64,000 nucleotides of DNA from Trebonia sp963767685 (GCA_963767685.1 CAVYEZ010000004.1:1-64000), one strand, 5' to 3'; shown: positions 47,491 to 57,535, numbered from the stretch's first letter. Translations and numbers: made by a program. The notes: generated by a model not told the origin, from the sequence alone.

Positions 47491-48015
47491 CAGTTCCTTA
47501 CCGCCTCAGCTAGTTCCTTCAGCCGGACTGACGTGAGATCGATCCACCGGAGGTCCGCCTCCAGGTGGAAGAGGGCATGGTCGGCGAGAAGCACGTCGAC
47601 CAGCGGGCCGGTCCGCTTGAGCTCGGTGAGCTCCTGCATGCGCCGCATGTGCGCGGCACGCTGGGTGTCGAGGTAGGCCGTCGGCCGGCTTGCCGAGCAT
47701 GAGCGCGAGCGTCACCTTCGCGAACAGCACCGTCTGCAGGTGCGGCTCGGGCTCGACCGGCTCGGCCAGCCAGTCGTCGACCTCGTGACGGCCCGTGTCG
47801 GTGATGGCGTAGCGCTTGCGGTCCGGGCCGTCGCCCGGCTCGGCATCGCCTGCGATCACCTTGCCGTCGCGTGCCAGCCGTCCGAGCGTGGCGTACACCT
47901 GGCCGAACGGCAGCTGCTTCCCGCGCCCGAAGAAATTGTCGTAGTCGCGCTTGAGGTCGTAGCCGTGGCTCGGCTCCCGTTCAAGCAGGCCGAGCAGGGT
48001 GAGTGGGACGCTCAT
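47490..48015 (-). CDS. PadR-family transcriptional regulator (one frameshift)
   Basis: About 175 residues from ATG 48015. The winged helix is MSVPLTLLGLLEREPSHGYD, LKRDYDNFFGRGKQLPFGQV, YATLGRLARDGKV. An extra base near 47687 moves the dimerising C-terminus to YLDTQRAAHMRRMQEL and WIDLTSVRLKELAEAVRN. The stop overlaps the ATPase start. PadR proteins of this layout repress the drug exporter they are cotranscribed with. A possible operator is the TA-rich stretch actatatcctgagtgtatac just upstream (48022-48041). Confidence 0.85.
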
Positions 48016-48431
48016 GCAGGCCACTATATCCTGAGTGTATACCTCAAGCAAATACGGACTGCAGGTAGCAGTTCAATTACTTATAGTGAAAAACCTTGCG
48101 TAAGCGTGACAACGTGGCCCAACTCACAAAAGTTACCAGCGGGTAACAGAAAGTCCTGATGGGCCGGCGTTTCGCGCGTGTTACCGACTCCGCGCACCGC
48201 TCGTCCCGTCGGAAATGCTGGAATGTGTGTGCGGCAATCGATTGTTCCATGGCATCGTCTGCTGACAACAGCACCTCGCCCGCGAGACCAAAGGCTGCCC
48301 GAGCAGCCCGGCGCCCTGCCCCCGCGTCAAGTCCGTGTGCCGATGCCTGCCGCGCTTCCCCCCGGTGCGCGGATCGTGGCGTCAGAGGTGGAAGATGATC
48401 GCGCACGGCGCGAGCTATCAAGGGTTTTCTT
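48016..48431. other. Intergenic region, divergent promoters
   Basis: No gene. Holds the probable PadR operator at 48022-48041, a small perfect inverted repeat gttacc/ggtaac at 48132-48147, and the leader of the APF-type gene. The rest shows nothing I can name. Confidence 0.4.
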
Positions 48432-49181
48432 TTGGCAAGGCATTTCTCCCTGCCCTCTTTCCTGTCCAACAAGCGCTCGCGCGTGATCACGATCGCCACC
48501 GCGGGCACGCTGGCCCTGGCGACTGCCATTTCCCTGACTGCCACGCTGCCGTGCGGCTCCTCGCTGGTACCGGCGAGGGCCGACGCCGCTTACTCGGCCA
48601 CGATCGGCCAGCAGGCCGCTGCGCAGTCGGCGTCGGACGGCGTCGGACAGGCTGTCATGTTTGCACGAATGCGGTCCATCCAGGGCGAGCGCCAGCAGCA
48701 GCAACTCGCGGCGGAGAAGGCGGCAGCCGCCAAGGCGGCCGCGCGCAAGGCGGCGGCAGCGAAGGCCGCCGCAGCGAAGGCGGCGGCAGCGAAGGCCGCC
48801 GTTCTCAAGTCTGCGCGGGCGGCCGTCACAAGGAAGGCGGCAGCGAAGCCAGCGCGGCAGGCCGCGGTCGCCACCCCGTCCGGGTCGGCGGAGCAGGTCG
48901 CCGAGCGGATGCTGAGCCAGTTTGGCTGGTCGAGCAGCCAGTTTTCCTGCCTGCAGCCCCTATGGGAGCACGAGAGCGGCTGGAGCGTGACGGCGGAGAA
49001 CCCCGCGTCCGGTGCGTACGGTATCCCGCAGGCGCTGCCCGCCTCGCAGATGTCGAGCGCCGGCGCCGACTGGCAGACCGACCCGGCTAGCCAGATCCGC
49101 TGGGGCCTGACCTACATTCAGGGCCGGTACGGTTCGCCCTGCGGCGCGTGGGCTCATGAGGAGTCCGACAACTGGTACTGA
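48432..49181 (+). CDS. Exported transglycosylase-like (APF-type) protein 2
   Basis: Intact 249-residue exoprotein from TTG 48432. Signal peptide VITIATAGTLALATAISLTA. Residues 85-145 are an Ala/Lys helix (AAAAKAAARKAAAAKAAAAK) likely to bind the wall or form a rigid spacer. The C-terminal lysozyme-like domain is SAEQVAERMLSQFGWSSSQF, LQPLWEHESGWSVTAENPAS, GAYGIPQALPASQMSSAGAD and IRWGLTYIQGRYGSPCGAWA. The catalytic Glu is probably that of WEHESGW. It cleaves or remodels peptidoglycan, by family. Paralogue of the protein at 43447. Confidence 0.88.
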   Translation: MARHFSLPSFLSNKRSRVITIATAGTLALATAISLTATLPCGSSLVPARADAAYSATIGQQAAAQSASDGVGQAVMFARMRSIQGERQQQQLAAEKAAAAKAAARKAAAAKAAAAKAAAAKAAVLKSARAAVTRKAAAKPARQAAVATPSGSAEQVAERMLSQFGWSSSQFSCLQPLWEHESGWSVTAENPASGAYGIPQALPASQMSSAGADWQTDPASQIRWGLTYIQGRYGSPCGAWAHEESDNWY

Positions 49182-49211
49182 CACGGCCCCTATGCGCCGC
49201 TCGCGGCTGCC

Positions 49212-49680
49212 TCAGGTGAGGGAGGTTCGTCCCCGGCGGTCGACTTCGAAGGCGAGGCTCAGTTCGGCTATCCCGCGGGGATCAGACAGGGAGCGTCCGG
49301 TGAGCTGTTCGAGCCGGCGCATCCGGTGCCGGACCGTGTTGGGGTGGCAGAACAGGCCGCTGGCCGCCTTGCCGGCGGAGCCGCCATTGTCGAGCCAGGC
49401 ACCGAGGGTAGCGATCAGGACCGTCCGCTGGCCGGCCGGGATCTGGCCCAGTGCGGCGAGGATGCTGCCGGCGACGTGCCGCATCACCTCCGGGTCGCTG
49501 CCCGCCGCGACGGCGAGCAGGTCGCGGTCGAAGACCGTAACGCGCTGAGCGGCGAACGCGCTGCGCAGCGCGATCCTGGCCAGCCTGAGATTTCGGGCGG
49601 TGTGCCGGAGATCGTGGTAGCACGGGCTGACCCCGACCAGGCCCGGGCTGAGCGAGTGCAGGGAATCCGCCAGAGGGAGA
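49212..49680 (-). pseudogene. PucR/CdaR-type regulator, 5'-truncated
   Basis: The C-terminal part of a PucR-type regulator: VGVSPCYHDLRHTARNLRLA (end of the GGDEF-like domain), TVLIATLGAWLDNGGSAGKA and the helix-turn-helix CHPNTVRHRMRRLEQLTGRS, then GIAELSLAFEVDRR. The expected 250-400 N-terminal residues are missing. Upstream of about 49680 the frame continues only through the antisense of the hydrolase gene. Both genes lose their 5' ends at the same point, so a deletion has probably joined them. Confidence 0.7.
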
Positions 49681-50383
49681 ACGGCTACGCCACCGTCGCC
49701 CCCGGCTGGCCCGATGACCCGGCAACCACCGACGAGGCCCGGGCCAACCCGCGGGCCTTCGCGGGCAAGAGCGTCGGGCAGGTGACCAGCCACATGGCGG
49801 AGGCCATCGCGGCGCTGCGGAACAAGCCAGCGATCATCGGGCACTCCTTCGGCGGCCTGATCACCGGCAGCTCGCCGGCCAGGGACTGGCCACCGTGTCC
49901 GTCGCGATCGACTCGGCCCCGTTCCGCGGGGTACTGCCACCGCCGCTGTCCGCGCTCCGGTCGGCCATGCCAGTCATCGGCAACCCGGCCAACTACCGGC
50001 GGGCAGTCATGCTCACCTACGAGCGGTTCCGTTACTCCTTCGCCAACGCCATCAGCGAGAACGAGGCCAGGCGGCTGTATGAGGTCTATCCCGTTCCGGG
50101 CTCGGGGATCCCGCTCTTCCAGGCCGCGACAGCCAACATCAACCCGCTCACCGAGATCAAGCTGGATACCAGAAACCCGCACCGCGGCCCCATGCTGCTC
50201 ATCACGGGCGAGAAAGACCACATCGCCCCGCATGCCATCGCCGCCGTTTCCTACAGAAAGCAGAAGCGGAATCCCGCTGCGACCCAGATCCAGGAGATCC
50301 CGGACCGCGGCCGCTCCCTGGTCTTCGACAGCGGCTGGCAAGACGTCGCCGAAGCAGCCCTGGCGTTCATCAAGGCCAGCTAG
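49680..50383 (+). pseudogene. Alpha/beta hydrolase, 5'-truncated and frameshifted
   Basis: The reading frame picks up at YATVAPGWPDDPATTDEARA, normally about 35 residues into this hydrolase family, so the first strand with the oxyanion region is absent. The nucleophile elbow is intact (KPAIIGHSFGGLIT). A frame change near 49880 leads to VAIDSAPFRGVLPPPLSALR, FANAISENEARRLYEVYPVP, GPMLLITGEKDHIAP (acid) and RGRSLVFDSGWQDVAEAALA (the usual His is replaced by Arg-Gly-Arg in this reading). Not expected to be functional. Confidence 0.7.
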
Positions 50384-50387
50384 ATCG

Positions 50388-50958
50388 TCAGCACAAGGCG
50401 CTGGCTGCTTGCACTTCGCCGAGTGCTCGCCGCGCCACTTCACCGAAGTCGTCGCCGCAGGCCGTGTCGCTCCAGCGCTCGTAGGCGATCTTCCCGGCGA
50501 GCGCGCCCAACTCCGCGGCCACGCGCGAGGTCAGGTCGGGAACGCCGCGCCGCTTGAGCGCGCCGGTCATCGACGCGGTGAGGCCGAGGCCCTTCAGCGC
50601 CTCGCGCTCTTGCAGTTCCGGGTTGGCGGCGATCACCGCCCGCCTGCGGGCGCTGAATTCGCGGCGAGCGGGTGTGAACGCCTCCCTGCCCGACCGCGTC
50701 CAGGGCATGAGCCACCGCTTCAAGCGGGGTGGCGGTTGCCGGCGCCGCGGCTATCGCCTCGGCGAGCAGTCCGGTCATCGTGCCGTCGCCGAAGAGCACT
50801 TCCCGCTTGTCCTGGAAGTGCCGGAAGAAGCTGCTCTTCGTCAGCCCGGCGCGCTGCGCGATGTCGATCACTGTCGTGTTCTCGTAGCCCCGCTCCGCGA
50901 ACAGTTCGAGGGCGGCCAGGGCTAGCCGCTCTGATGCGTTCGGTTGCCAGCGGGCCAT
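50388..50958 (-). CDS. TetR-family regulator (one frameshift)
   Basis: About 188 residues from ATG 50958. The DNA-binding domain is ALAALELFAERGYENTTVID, IAQRAGLTKSSFFRHFQDKR. An indel near 50690 moves the rest into RREFSARRRAVIAANPELQE, REALKGLGLTASMTGALKRR, ending GEVQAASALC. It is divergent from the oxidoreductase with a strong palindrome between, so it almost certainly represses that gene. Confidence 0.88.
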
Positions 50959-50974
50959 GGGAACAGGGTACGGC

Positions 50975-51015
50975 ACTTGGTCCCGTCACTCTGTAGTATA
51001 GTGATGAGACCAAGT
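50975..51015. promoter_or_regulatory. Palindromic TetR operator overlapping divergent promoters
   Basis: acttggtcccgtcact (50975-50990) and agtgatgagaccaagt (51000-51015) match in 14 of 16 inverted positions around ctgtagtat. A further half-site (gtcccgtcac) follows at 51014. It sits between the TetR start and the oxidoreductase start and covers the TAGTAT -10-like element. Confidence 0.75.
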
Positions 51016-51046
51016 CCCGTCACCTTTGCCTGCAGGAGGCCCGCCC

Positions 51047-51976
51047 ATGAGCCGAGCTGTCATCTACGAGACGTTCGGCGGCCCCGAGGTACTGGAGCTG
51101 CGAGAGGTTCCTGAGCCGCACGCAGGCCCGGGTGAGGTTCGCATCCGAGTGGCGGCCGCCGGGCTGAATCCGATGGACTGGCGCATCGCCTCGCGGCCTG
51201 AGGCGGCGGCGCGGTTCGGCATCACCGTGCCGTCCGGCTTCGGATACGACTTCGCCGGCGTTGTCGACGAGGTCGGCGGCGGCGCCACGGGGTTCGCCGT
51301 GGGCGACCGCGTCTACGGCGGCGCGCTGGGGAGGGCCGCCGCCGACTTCGTAGTAGTCAAGGCGTCCGCCGAGGGGCCCGAGGCGCTCTTTCACACGCCG
51401 GATGGCATCAGCGACGAGGTGGCGAGCACGCTTCCGGTGGCCGGCGCGACCGCCGCCGCCGCCCTGGCGGCGATCGGCCTGCGGTCCGGCGACACCGTCC
51501 TGATCGGCGGCGCGGCCGGCGGCGTAGGCGTGTTCGCCGTGCAGCTCGCCAGGCTCGCCGGCGCCACCGTGATCGGCACCGCCTCGGAGGGCACCTTCGA
51601 GTTCCTGCGGCGGCTCGGTGCCGGGCCCGTGGCCTACGGCCCCGGTCTGGCGGACCGGGTCCGGGCACTGGCTCCCGGTGCAGTGACCGCGGCGACGGAC
51701 CTGTTCGGCACCGAGACGGCCGAGGCCGCGCTTGCGCTCGGCGTACCGCCCGAGCGGATCTCCACGATCGCCGCGGGCCCCAACCCTCCCGGCGGCGTGC
51801 GCGCCACCGGCGGCATCGACGCAGAGCCGGGCGCCCTGCAGCGGATCACCGATGCGATCCTCGCCGGCAAGATCACCGTGCCTATCGCCGCGATCTTCCC
51901 GATCGAGCAGATCCGCGACGCCGTCACTCTGCAGGCCGGACGCCACGTCCACGGCAAGATCGTGGTCACGCTGTGA
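51047..51976 (+). CDS. NADPH-dependent quinone oxidoreductase-like (MDR) protein
   Basis: Intact 309-residue zinc-free medium-chain dehydrogenase. The ATG at 51047 follows an aggagg at 51034. Catalytic fold: VIYETFGGPEVLELREVPEP, VAAAGLNPMDWRIASRP, GYDFAGVVDEVGGGATGFAV and GDRVYGG. Nucleotide-binding motif VLIGGAAGGVGVFAVQLARL. It ends KITVPIAAIFPIEQIRDAVT, HGKIVVTL. No zinc ligands. It reduces quinones or enones; the divergent TetR suggests induction by a small toxic compound. Confidence 0.92.
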   Translation: MSRAVIYETFGGPEVLELREVPEPHAGPGEVRIRVAAAGLNPMDWRIASRPEAAARFGITVPSGFGYDFAGVVDEVGGGATGFAVGDRVYGGALGRAAADFVVVKASAEGPEALFHTPDGISDEVASTLPVAGATAAAALAAIGLRSGDTVLIGGAAGGVGVFAVQLARLAGATVIGTASEGTFEFLRRLGAGPVAYGPGLADRVRALAPGAVTAATDLFGTETAEAALALGVPPERISTIAAGPNPPGGVRATGGIDAEPGALQRITDAILAGKITVPIAAIFPIEQIRDAVTLQAGRHVHGKIVVTL

Positions 51977-52039
51977 CCGCGCCCCGGTGAAGAAGGGCAA
52001 GCCAGCCAGGACCAGCTCCTGCTAGCGCAACAAGAAGGG

Positions 52040-54534
52040 TTAGCTCGCCGGGACGGTCTGGAAGGTCGGCAGGATCTTGTCGAAGAGCGGCAGGCTCGTG
52101 CTGCCGAACGTGCTTGACGGCGACCTTAGGTACACGGCGTAGTCCTGCACGCCGGCCGATGTCTGCTGCGCGAAGAAGATGTCGTCGACCGTGTACTGGA
52201 TGCCCCCTGCGGGCGTCCAGTTGAACTTCCAGACGGCGCCCTCGGCGTGCCTGACCGGCTCGGCCTGCAGGTTGAGGCGCTTGTAGTCGCGGAAATGAGT
52301 CGCCGCCTCGACCTGCCTGGCCGCGGTGAGCATGTTGGAGGTCGGCTGTGCGTCAGGTCGATCTCCAGCAGTAGGTTTCCTGGGCCGATGAAGTCGGTGG
52401 CCAGGTCCTTGCGCGTCTCTTTCCAGCCAGGAGGCAGGTCGATGCTGAACCCGGCGGCGGCGCTGTTGGCGTCGGCCGCTCGTCACCGTCACCGTCGACC
52501 AGCCCGCCGGAAGTGCCGTCGACGGGCTGTTGAGCGCGTCCACTGACTTGAATCCTGTCGGGGTGTCCGCGACCGAGGGCACCGTGCCGGGCTCGAGCCG
52601 CCGCCCGCGTTGCCGGTGCCAGAGTTGTTCTTGTTCAGCGCGAGGGCCGTGCCGACGCCGATCGCGGCGGCGACGATAACGGCCACGGCGAGCCAGAGGA
52701 TTCGCCTTCCCTGGCCTCGGCCGCGTCCCGTCCGGCCACCGCCCGTGCGGCCACCGCCCGTGCCGGGCTTGTACTGCCCGGCGAGGTCGGGGTGGGGCTG
52801 CGACGGGCCCGCGTACTGTCCCGGCGGCAGGCCCGTACAGTGCGCCGGACGGGGGAAACGGCGGGGTAACCCCCTGCTGCTGCGGCGGCGGGTATCCCTG
52901 CGCCGCGCGCCGCTAGGACCGTACGCCGGCCGGTCCGGCGGGGTGAGCGGGCGGGCCGGGCTTGGCGGGCCGCGGGGCGGAGAACGTCGGCGCCGCGCGG
53001 TCCGCTCGGCTTGGCGGCGGTGAACGTCGGGCCTGGCTTCTTGGCCGGCGTGGGCTCCGCCGGCTTGGGCGCGGCTACCGGCTGGGCCGGAGCCGACGGC
53101 GTGACCCGCGCGACCGGGATCGAGACCTGCGTCGGCTGGTATCCGGCTGCTCCCTGGCCGGGGATCACGGTCTCAGCCGCGCGGGAACGCTGCTTCCTCC
53201 GCGGCGGGTCGCGCGTCGAGCAGCGCCGCGGCCGCCTTCGACTCGGCGGCCGCGACGTCGGACGGGCACCGCTTCAGGCACCGGGACCTCGGCGACCTTC
53301 GGGGCGTCGGCCTTAAACTCCGCGGTCTCAGCCGCGGGCCTGGACTCGGCTTCAGCCGCGGGCTCCGGCTCGGCCTTGGCGGCATCGGGGGCGGCTGGTT
53401 CCTCGGCCTCCGCTGCGGAATCCGCACTGACCGCCGGGCGCTGCTTCGTCGGCGGCTTCCTCGGCCGACGGCAGGGTGCCTGCGCCGCTTCCTCGGCTGC
53501 CTCTTCCGCGACGGCGACGCCCGCGGCGGGCTGCTCGGCGGCCGGTGCCGGGCTTGTCCGCCGACTTGGCGCCGTCTGGAGCCGTCACCGGGGCGGAGGC
53601 CACCGGAGCGGCAGGCGACGGCACGTACGCGGACCGGATCGTCGGGGGGTGGGACATCGGGCGGCGGTTCTTCTGTCGACTTCCGACAACTGCGGCAGCG
53701 CCTGGGCGAACATCCGCTGCCGCGGCCGAAGCGGACGGCCTCGTGGTCGGGTCGCGGCGCAGCAGCGCCGCGATGACCGGGGCGAGCTTCCCGGCGTGCG
53801 GCGCGATGGGCGCGTCCTCGTTGATGATCGCGGACATGGTGGTGATCGCGCCGCCGCGCTGCTCGTACGGCCCGCGTCCCTCCACCGCCGCGTAGATGCG
53901 TCGCGCCAAGCGACCACAGGTCGGACGCGGGCGAGGCGTCGCTGCCCCGGATGCGCTCGGGCGCGGTGAACCCGGGCGAGCCCATCACCATCCCGGTCTG
54001 CGTCAACCGGGGGTCGCCCTCGAACTGCGCGATGCCGAAGTCGGTCAGCACCGCCCGCTCGTCCCAGCCTTCGCCGTTCTTGTTGGTCGCGATGAGCACG
54101 TTGCTCGGCTTCACGTCCCGGTGCAGCACCCCGGCCGCGTGCGCGGCGGCGAGCGCGGAAAGCAGCTGCTGGCCGATCCGGCCGGCCCGGGCCGCGGGCA
54201 GCCGCCCCTCCACCACCAGCACCTGGTCGAGCGACTGCGACGGGACAAGCTCCATCACGATCCAGGGGCGGCCGTCTTCCTCGGCGACGTCGTAGACGGC
54301 TACGACGCCGCGGTGCGACAGCCGCGCTGCGGTCCGCGCCTCGCGTAGCGTCCGCTGATAGGCGTTGTGTCGCTCATCCGCGCCGATCAAGGCCGAAATG
54401 ACGACCTCCTTGACCGCGACATCACGGTCAAGGAGTTGGTCGCGAGCGCGCCACACCACGCCCATGGCGCCGCGGCCGATGGGGTGCTGCAGGTTGTATC
54501 GCCCGGCGATGACCCGTCCTGTCATTGGGGGCAT
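52040..54534 (-). CDS. Receptor Ser/Thr protein kinase C (frameshifted)
   Basis: About 830 residues from ATG 54534 (or 54525). Kinase: GRYNLQHPIGRGAMGVVWRA, DVAVKEVVISALIGADERHN, VLHRDVKPSNVLIATNKNG, LTDFGIAQF, GSPGFTAPERIRG. The frame changes near 53905 (to TIYAAVEGRGPYEQRGGAIT). A 250-residue Ala/Pro/Glu-rich linker follows, spread over frames. The membrane helix is VIVAAAIGVGTALALNK near 52690. The external end includes MLTAARQVEAATHFRDYKRL and WKFNWTPAGGIQYTVDDIFF, unlike kinases A and B. It stops at 52040. At least six indels. Confidence 0.75.
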
Positions 54535-54553
54535 AGCCGGACCATACCAGCGA

Positions 54554-56201
54554 TTAGGGGTGGCTGCCGATTGACAGCAGCGGGCCAGCGGCCTCCGCGA
54601 AGAAATCGTTGCCTTTGTCGTCGACGATGATGAAAGCGGGGAAGTCCCTGACCTCGATCTTCCACACCGCCTCCATGCCAAGTTCCGGGTATTCCAGCAC
54701 GTCAACCTTGGTAATGCAGTCCTGCGCGAGCCGGGCGGCGGCGCCGCCGATCGAGCCGAGGTAGAAGCCGCCGTGACGCTTGCACGCCTCGGTGACGGCC
54801 GCCGAACGGTTCCCCTTGGCCAGCATAACCAACGACCCGCCAGCGGCCTGGAACCGCTCCACGTAGGAATCCATGCGGCCCGCGGTCGTCGGGCCGAATG
54901 ACCCCGACGCGTAGCCTTCTGGCGTCTTTGCCGGGCCCGCGTAGTAGACCGGGTGATCGCGCAGGTACTCGGGCATCGGCTGGCCGGCGTCAAGCCGTTC
55001 CGCGATCTTCGCGTGCGCGATATCGCGGGCAACGATCACCGTCCCGGTGAGCGACAGCCGCGTCTTTACCGGATATTTCGTCAGTTCGGCCCGGATTTCC
55101 GACATCGGCCTATTGAGGTCGACAGAAACGACCTCCGCCGTGTCCGAGGTAATCGACGCGGGATCCGGCATGTACTGGGCGGGATCGGTCTCGAGCTGCT
55201 CGAGGAAGACACCCTCCGCGGTGATCTTGCCAAGGGCCTGCCGGTCCGCCGAGCACGACACGGCGATCGCCACCGGGCAGGACGCCCCGTGCCGGGGCAG
55301 CCGGATCACCCGCACGTCGTGGCAGAAGTACTTGCCACCGAACTGCGCGCCGATCCCGATCTTCCGTGGTGATCTCCAGGACGGCCTGCTCAAGCTCCAG
55401 GTCCCTGAACCCGTGCGCGAGGGGGGACCCGGCTGTCGGCAGCGTGTCCAGGTACCGCGCCGACGCGTACTTGGCGGTCTTCAGCGCGAACTCCGCGCTG
55501 GTCCCGCCGACCACGATCGCCAGGTGATAGGGCGGGCAGGCGGACGTCCCGATGCTCCGGATCTTCTCCTCAAGGAACGAGGCCATCCTGGTCGGGTTCA
55601 GCACCGCCTTCGTCTCCTGGTACAGGTACGACTTGTTCGCGGAACCGCCGCCCTTGGCCATGAAAAGGAACTTGTAGGCGTCCCCGTCCGTCGCGTAGAG
55701 CTCGATCTGCGCCGGCAGGTTGGACCCGGTGTTCTTCTCGTCCCACATGGTCAGCGGCGCCATCTGGGAGTAGCGCAGGTTGAGCTGGGTGTAGGCGTCG
55801 TAGACGCCGCGGGCGAGATGCTCCTCGTCCCGCCCGTCGGTGAGCACTCCCTGGCCGCGCTTGCCCATCACGATCGCGGTGCCGGTGTCCTGGCACATCG
55901 GCAGGATGCCGCCGGCCGCGATGTTCGCGTTCTGCAGCAGGTCACGCGCGACGTAGCGGTCGTTCGGCGAGGCCTCGGGGTCATCGAGGATGGACCGCAG
56001 CTGCTTCAGGTGCGAGGGGCGCAGCAGGTGGGCGATGTCACGGAAGGCCGTCCGGCTCAGCAGCGTGAGCGCCTCAGGATCGACGGAAAGAAAGGACCGG
56101 CCGAACGCCTGCCTGGCTTCCACCCCGCCCTCGGCGATCTTCCGGTAGGTGGTCTCGTCGTGCCCGAGCGGCAGCAGATCCGTGTAGGAGAACTCAGCCA
56201 T
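54554..56201 (-). CDS. Class I fumarate hydratase (one frameshift)
   Basis: Iron-sulfur fumarase of the citric acid cycle, about 545 residues. The N-terminal alpha domain has the cluster cysteines in GGILPMCQDTGTAIVMGKRG and SIGTSACPPYHLAIVVGGTS, plus KNTGSNLPAQIELYATDGDA and MAKGGGSANKSYLYQETKA. A frame change near 55366 separates LEITT from KIGIGAQFGGKYFCHDVRVI. The third Cys is in AVSCSADRQALG. The beta domain ends TAGRMDSYVERFQAAGGSLV, GGFYLGSIGGAAARLAQDCI and FPAFIIVDDKGNDFFAEAAG. Confidence 0.93.
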
Positions 56202-56680
56202 AGCCCCAAGCTTAGAACCGCTAGCAGCACCAATACGCGTGACGTTGGTCGCGTTGAAGAAGTTAGAAAATTCATGGCCCTGTCGCGAACTTCCCGACTT
56301 GTTTGGGTATCCGCAACCTTGTATGGTGACGGTGTGCGGCGGCGCTGCGCCACGCGGTGCCCCCGTCCGCTTGTGGACTTGCTCGCCACGCAGTGCCCCC
56401 GTCTGCGGAGGCTGAGCGGTAGCGCCGTCGCACCCAAACTCGCCATCAGCCTGTTCAGTGGCGTGGTATCTCCCGCTCTAACCGGCACCACGGCGGGGAG
56501 CCGCCGGGAACCCGCACCGCGGCACCGAGCCCAGTCACTCAGCTGAGCAGGCGTCTGCCGTAACCGCCTCTTCGTTTTCCCTTCCCAGCCAACGTGAGCC
56601 TGACGTGTCCCTGAGCCCGTTCACGCTGTCCCGTCAAGCCTGGCCAACGGGCCAGAACGTGGCACTCCCGGCCTAACGGG
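56202..56680. other. Gene-free region with a short direct repeat
   Basis: No gene found on either strand in 480 bases. A 23-bp near-repeat, cgccacgcggtgcccccgtc at 56348 and cgccacgcagtgcccccgtc at 56384, has a 36-bp period and only two copies. The part nearest the fumarase start holds its promoter. The part beside the Nudix stop shows no clear terminator. Confidence 0.4.
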
Positions 56681-57163
56681 TCACGCCCCAGTTGGTTCCG
56701 GTGGCAGGTAGCCCGTCGCGGTCAGCAGGGCGCGGGTGAAGCGGCTGAGCGGGATCGTGGGGAGTTCTTCGCGGGTGAACCAGGCAACGTCACTGAGTTC
56801 GCCGTCGGCGGGCGCGGGGACGCCCTCGACGACGCTGGCCTCGTAGACCGCGGTGACGTAAGCGGCGCGATCGCCATTCGGGTAGGTCACCTCGTAGTCA
56901 GGGCCGCCGAGCACGTCCATCAGCCGCGTGAGCCGGATCTCGACGCCGATCTCCTCGCGCGCCTCCCGGATCGCCGCCTCCGCCGGTGACTCACCCGGGT
57001 CAACGGCGCCGCCGACGGTTCCCCAGCCATCGCTGTGACCAGCGGCCCAGGCGAGAAGTACCCGTCCTCGCTCATCGAGCGGCAGGACGGTGGCGCACGG
57101 CAGCAGCAACTGCTCGTGCCCGACGAAGGCCCGCAGCCGGGCAATATGCGGTGCTATCCCCAT
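56681..57163 (-). CDS. Nudix hydrolase
   Basis: Intact 160-residue protein. The Nudix box is GESPAEAAIREAREEIG preceded by TVGGAVDP (G-x5-E-x7-REVxEE pattern). The N-terminal CATVLPLDERGRVLLAWAAG and C-terminal SDVAWFTREELPTIPLSRFT are usual for this family. It hydrolyses a nucleoside diphosphate linked to another group. The substrate is unknown. It stands alone. Confidence 0.92.
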   Translation of the reverse strand: MGIAPHIARLRAFVGHEQLLLPCATVLPLDERGRVLLAWAAGHSDGWGTVGGAVDPGESPAEAAIREAREEIGVEIRLTRLMDVLGGPDYEVTYPNGDRAAYVTAVYEASVVEGVPAPADGELSDVAWFTREELPTIPLSRFTRALLTATGYLPPEPTGA

Positions 57164-57535
57164 ACCGGCAACCTACCGGTGCTCACCCGGCGGCTTCCGT
57201 GGTACCGGGAGTTAGGCCCAGCATTGGGCAATGCCGTTGACCTCGGTGCTCCCAGCCTTCGCGCCGGGCCCGCGCGTGCCCGTTCTGTCCGGGATGTCCC
57301 GGCGCCACCGCGGCCCGGCCCATGATCGTGGAAACTCCGCAGCGTATTACCTGTTTTATTTCCACGAAAAGCGAAATCCTGACCGATAAGGCCACGCCGC
57401 GCGCGGGCGCCGCATCCCGGTCCGCGCATGGCCCTCACGGTCACCACCAACCACTAATCACTAACCACTAACCACGAGCAAAACGACATTGCCCAAATGC
57501 CTGGCCCAACTCCCGGCACTAACGCCAAACAGGAT
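57164..57535. other. Gene-free region with heptad repeats
   Basis: No gene. Contains an AT-rich patch (cctgttttatttccacgaaa near 57349) and an array of five 7-bp units, listed separately, 58 bases from the stop of the ABC permease. Confidence 0.4.
57444..57478. repeat. Heptameric repeat array, consensus ccactaa
   Basis: Five consecutive 7-mers: ccaccaa, ccactaa, tcactaa, ccactaa, ccacgag (57444-57478). The array is in an otherwise gene-free gap. It could be an iterated protein site or a degenerate microsatellite. Nothing in the neighbours indicates an origin. Confidence 0.6.

Noticed and set aside
56348..56406. Two 23-bp repeats with a 36-bp period, possible CRISPR start
   Set aside because: Only two copies, the spacer would be 13 bases, and no cas genes are near.
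55047..56546. 499-codon plus-strand ORF across the fumarase gene
   Set aside because: Antisense shadow of fumarase; all recognisable motifs lie on the minus strand.
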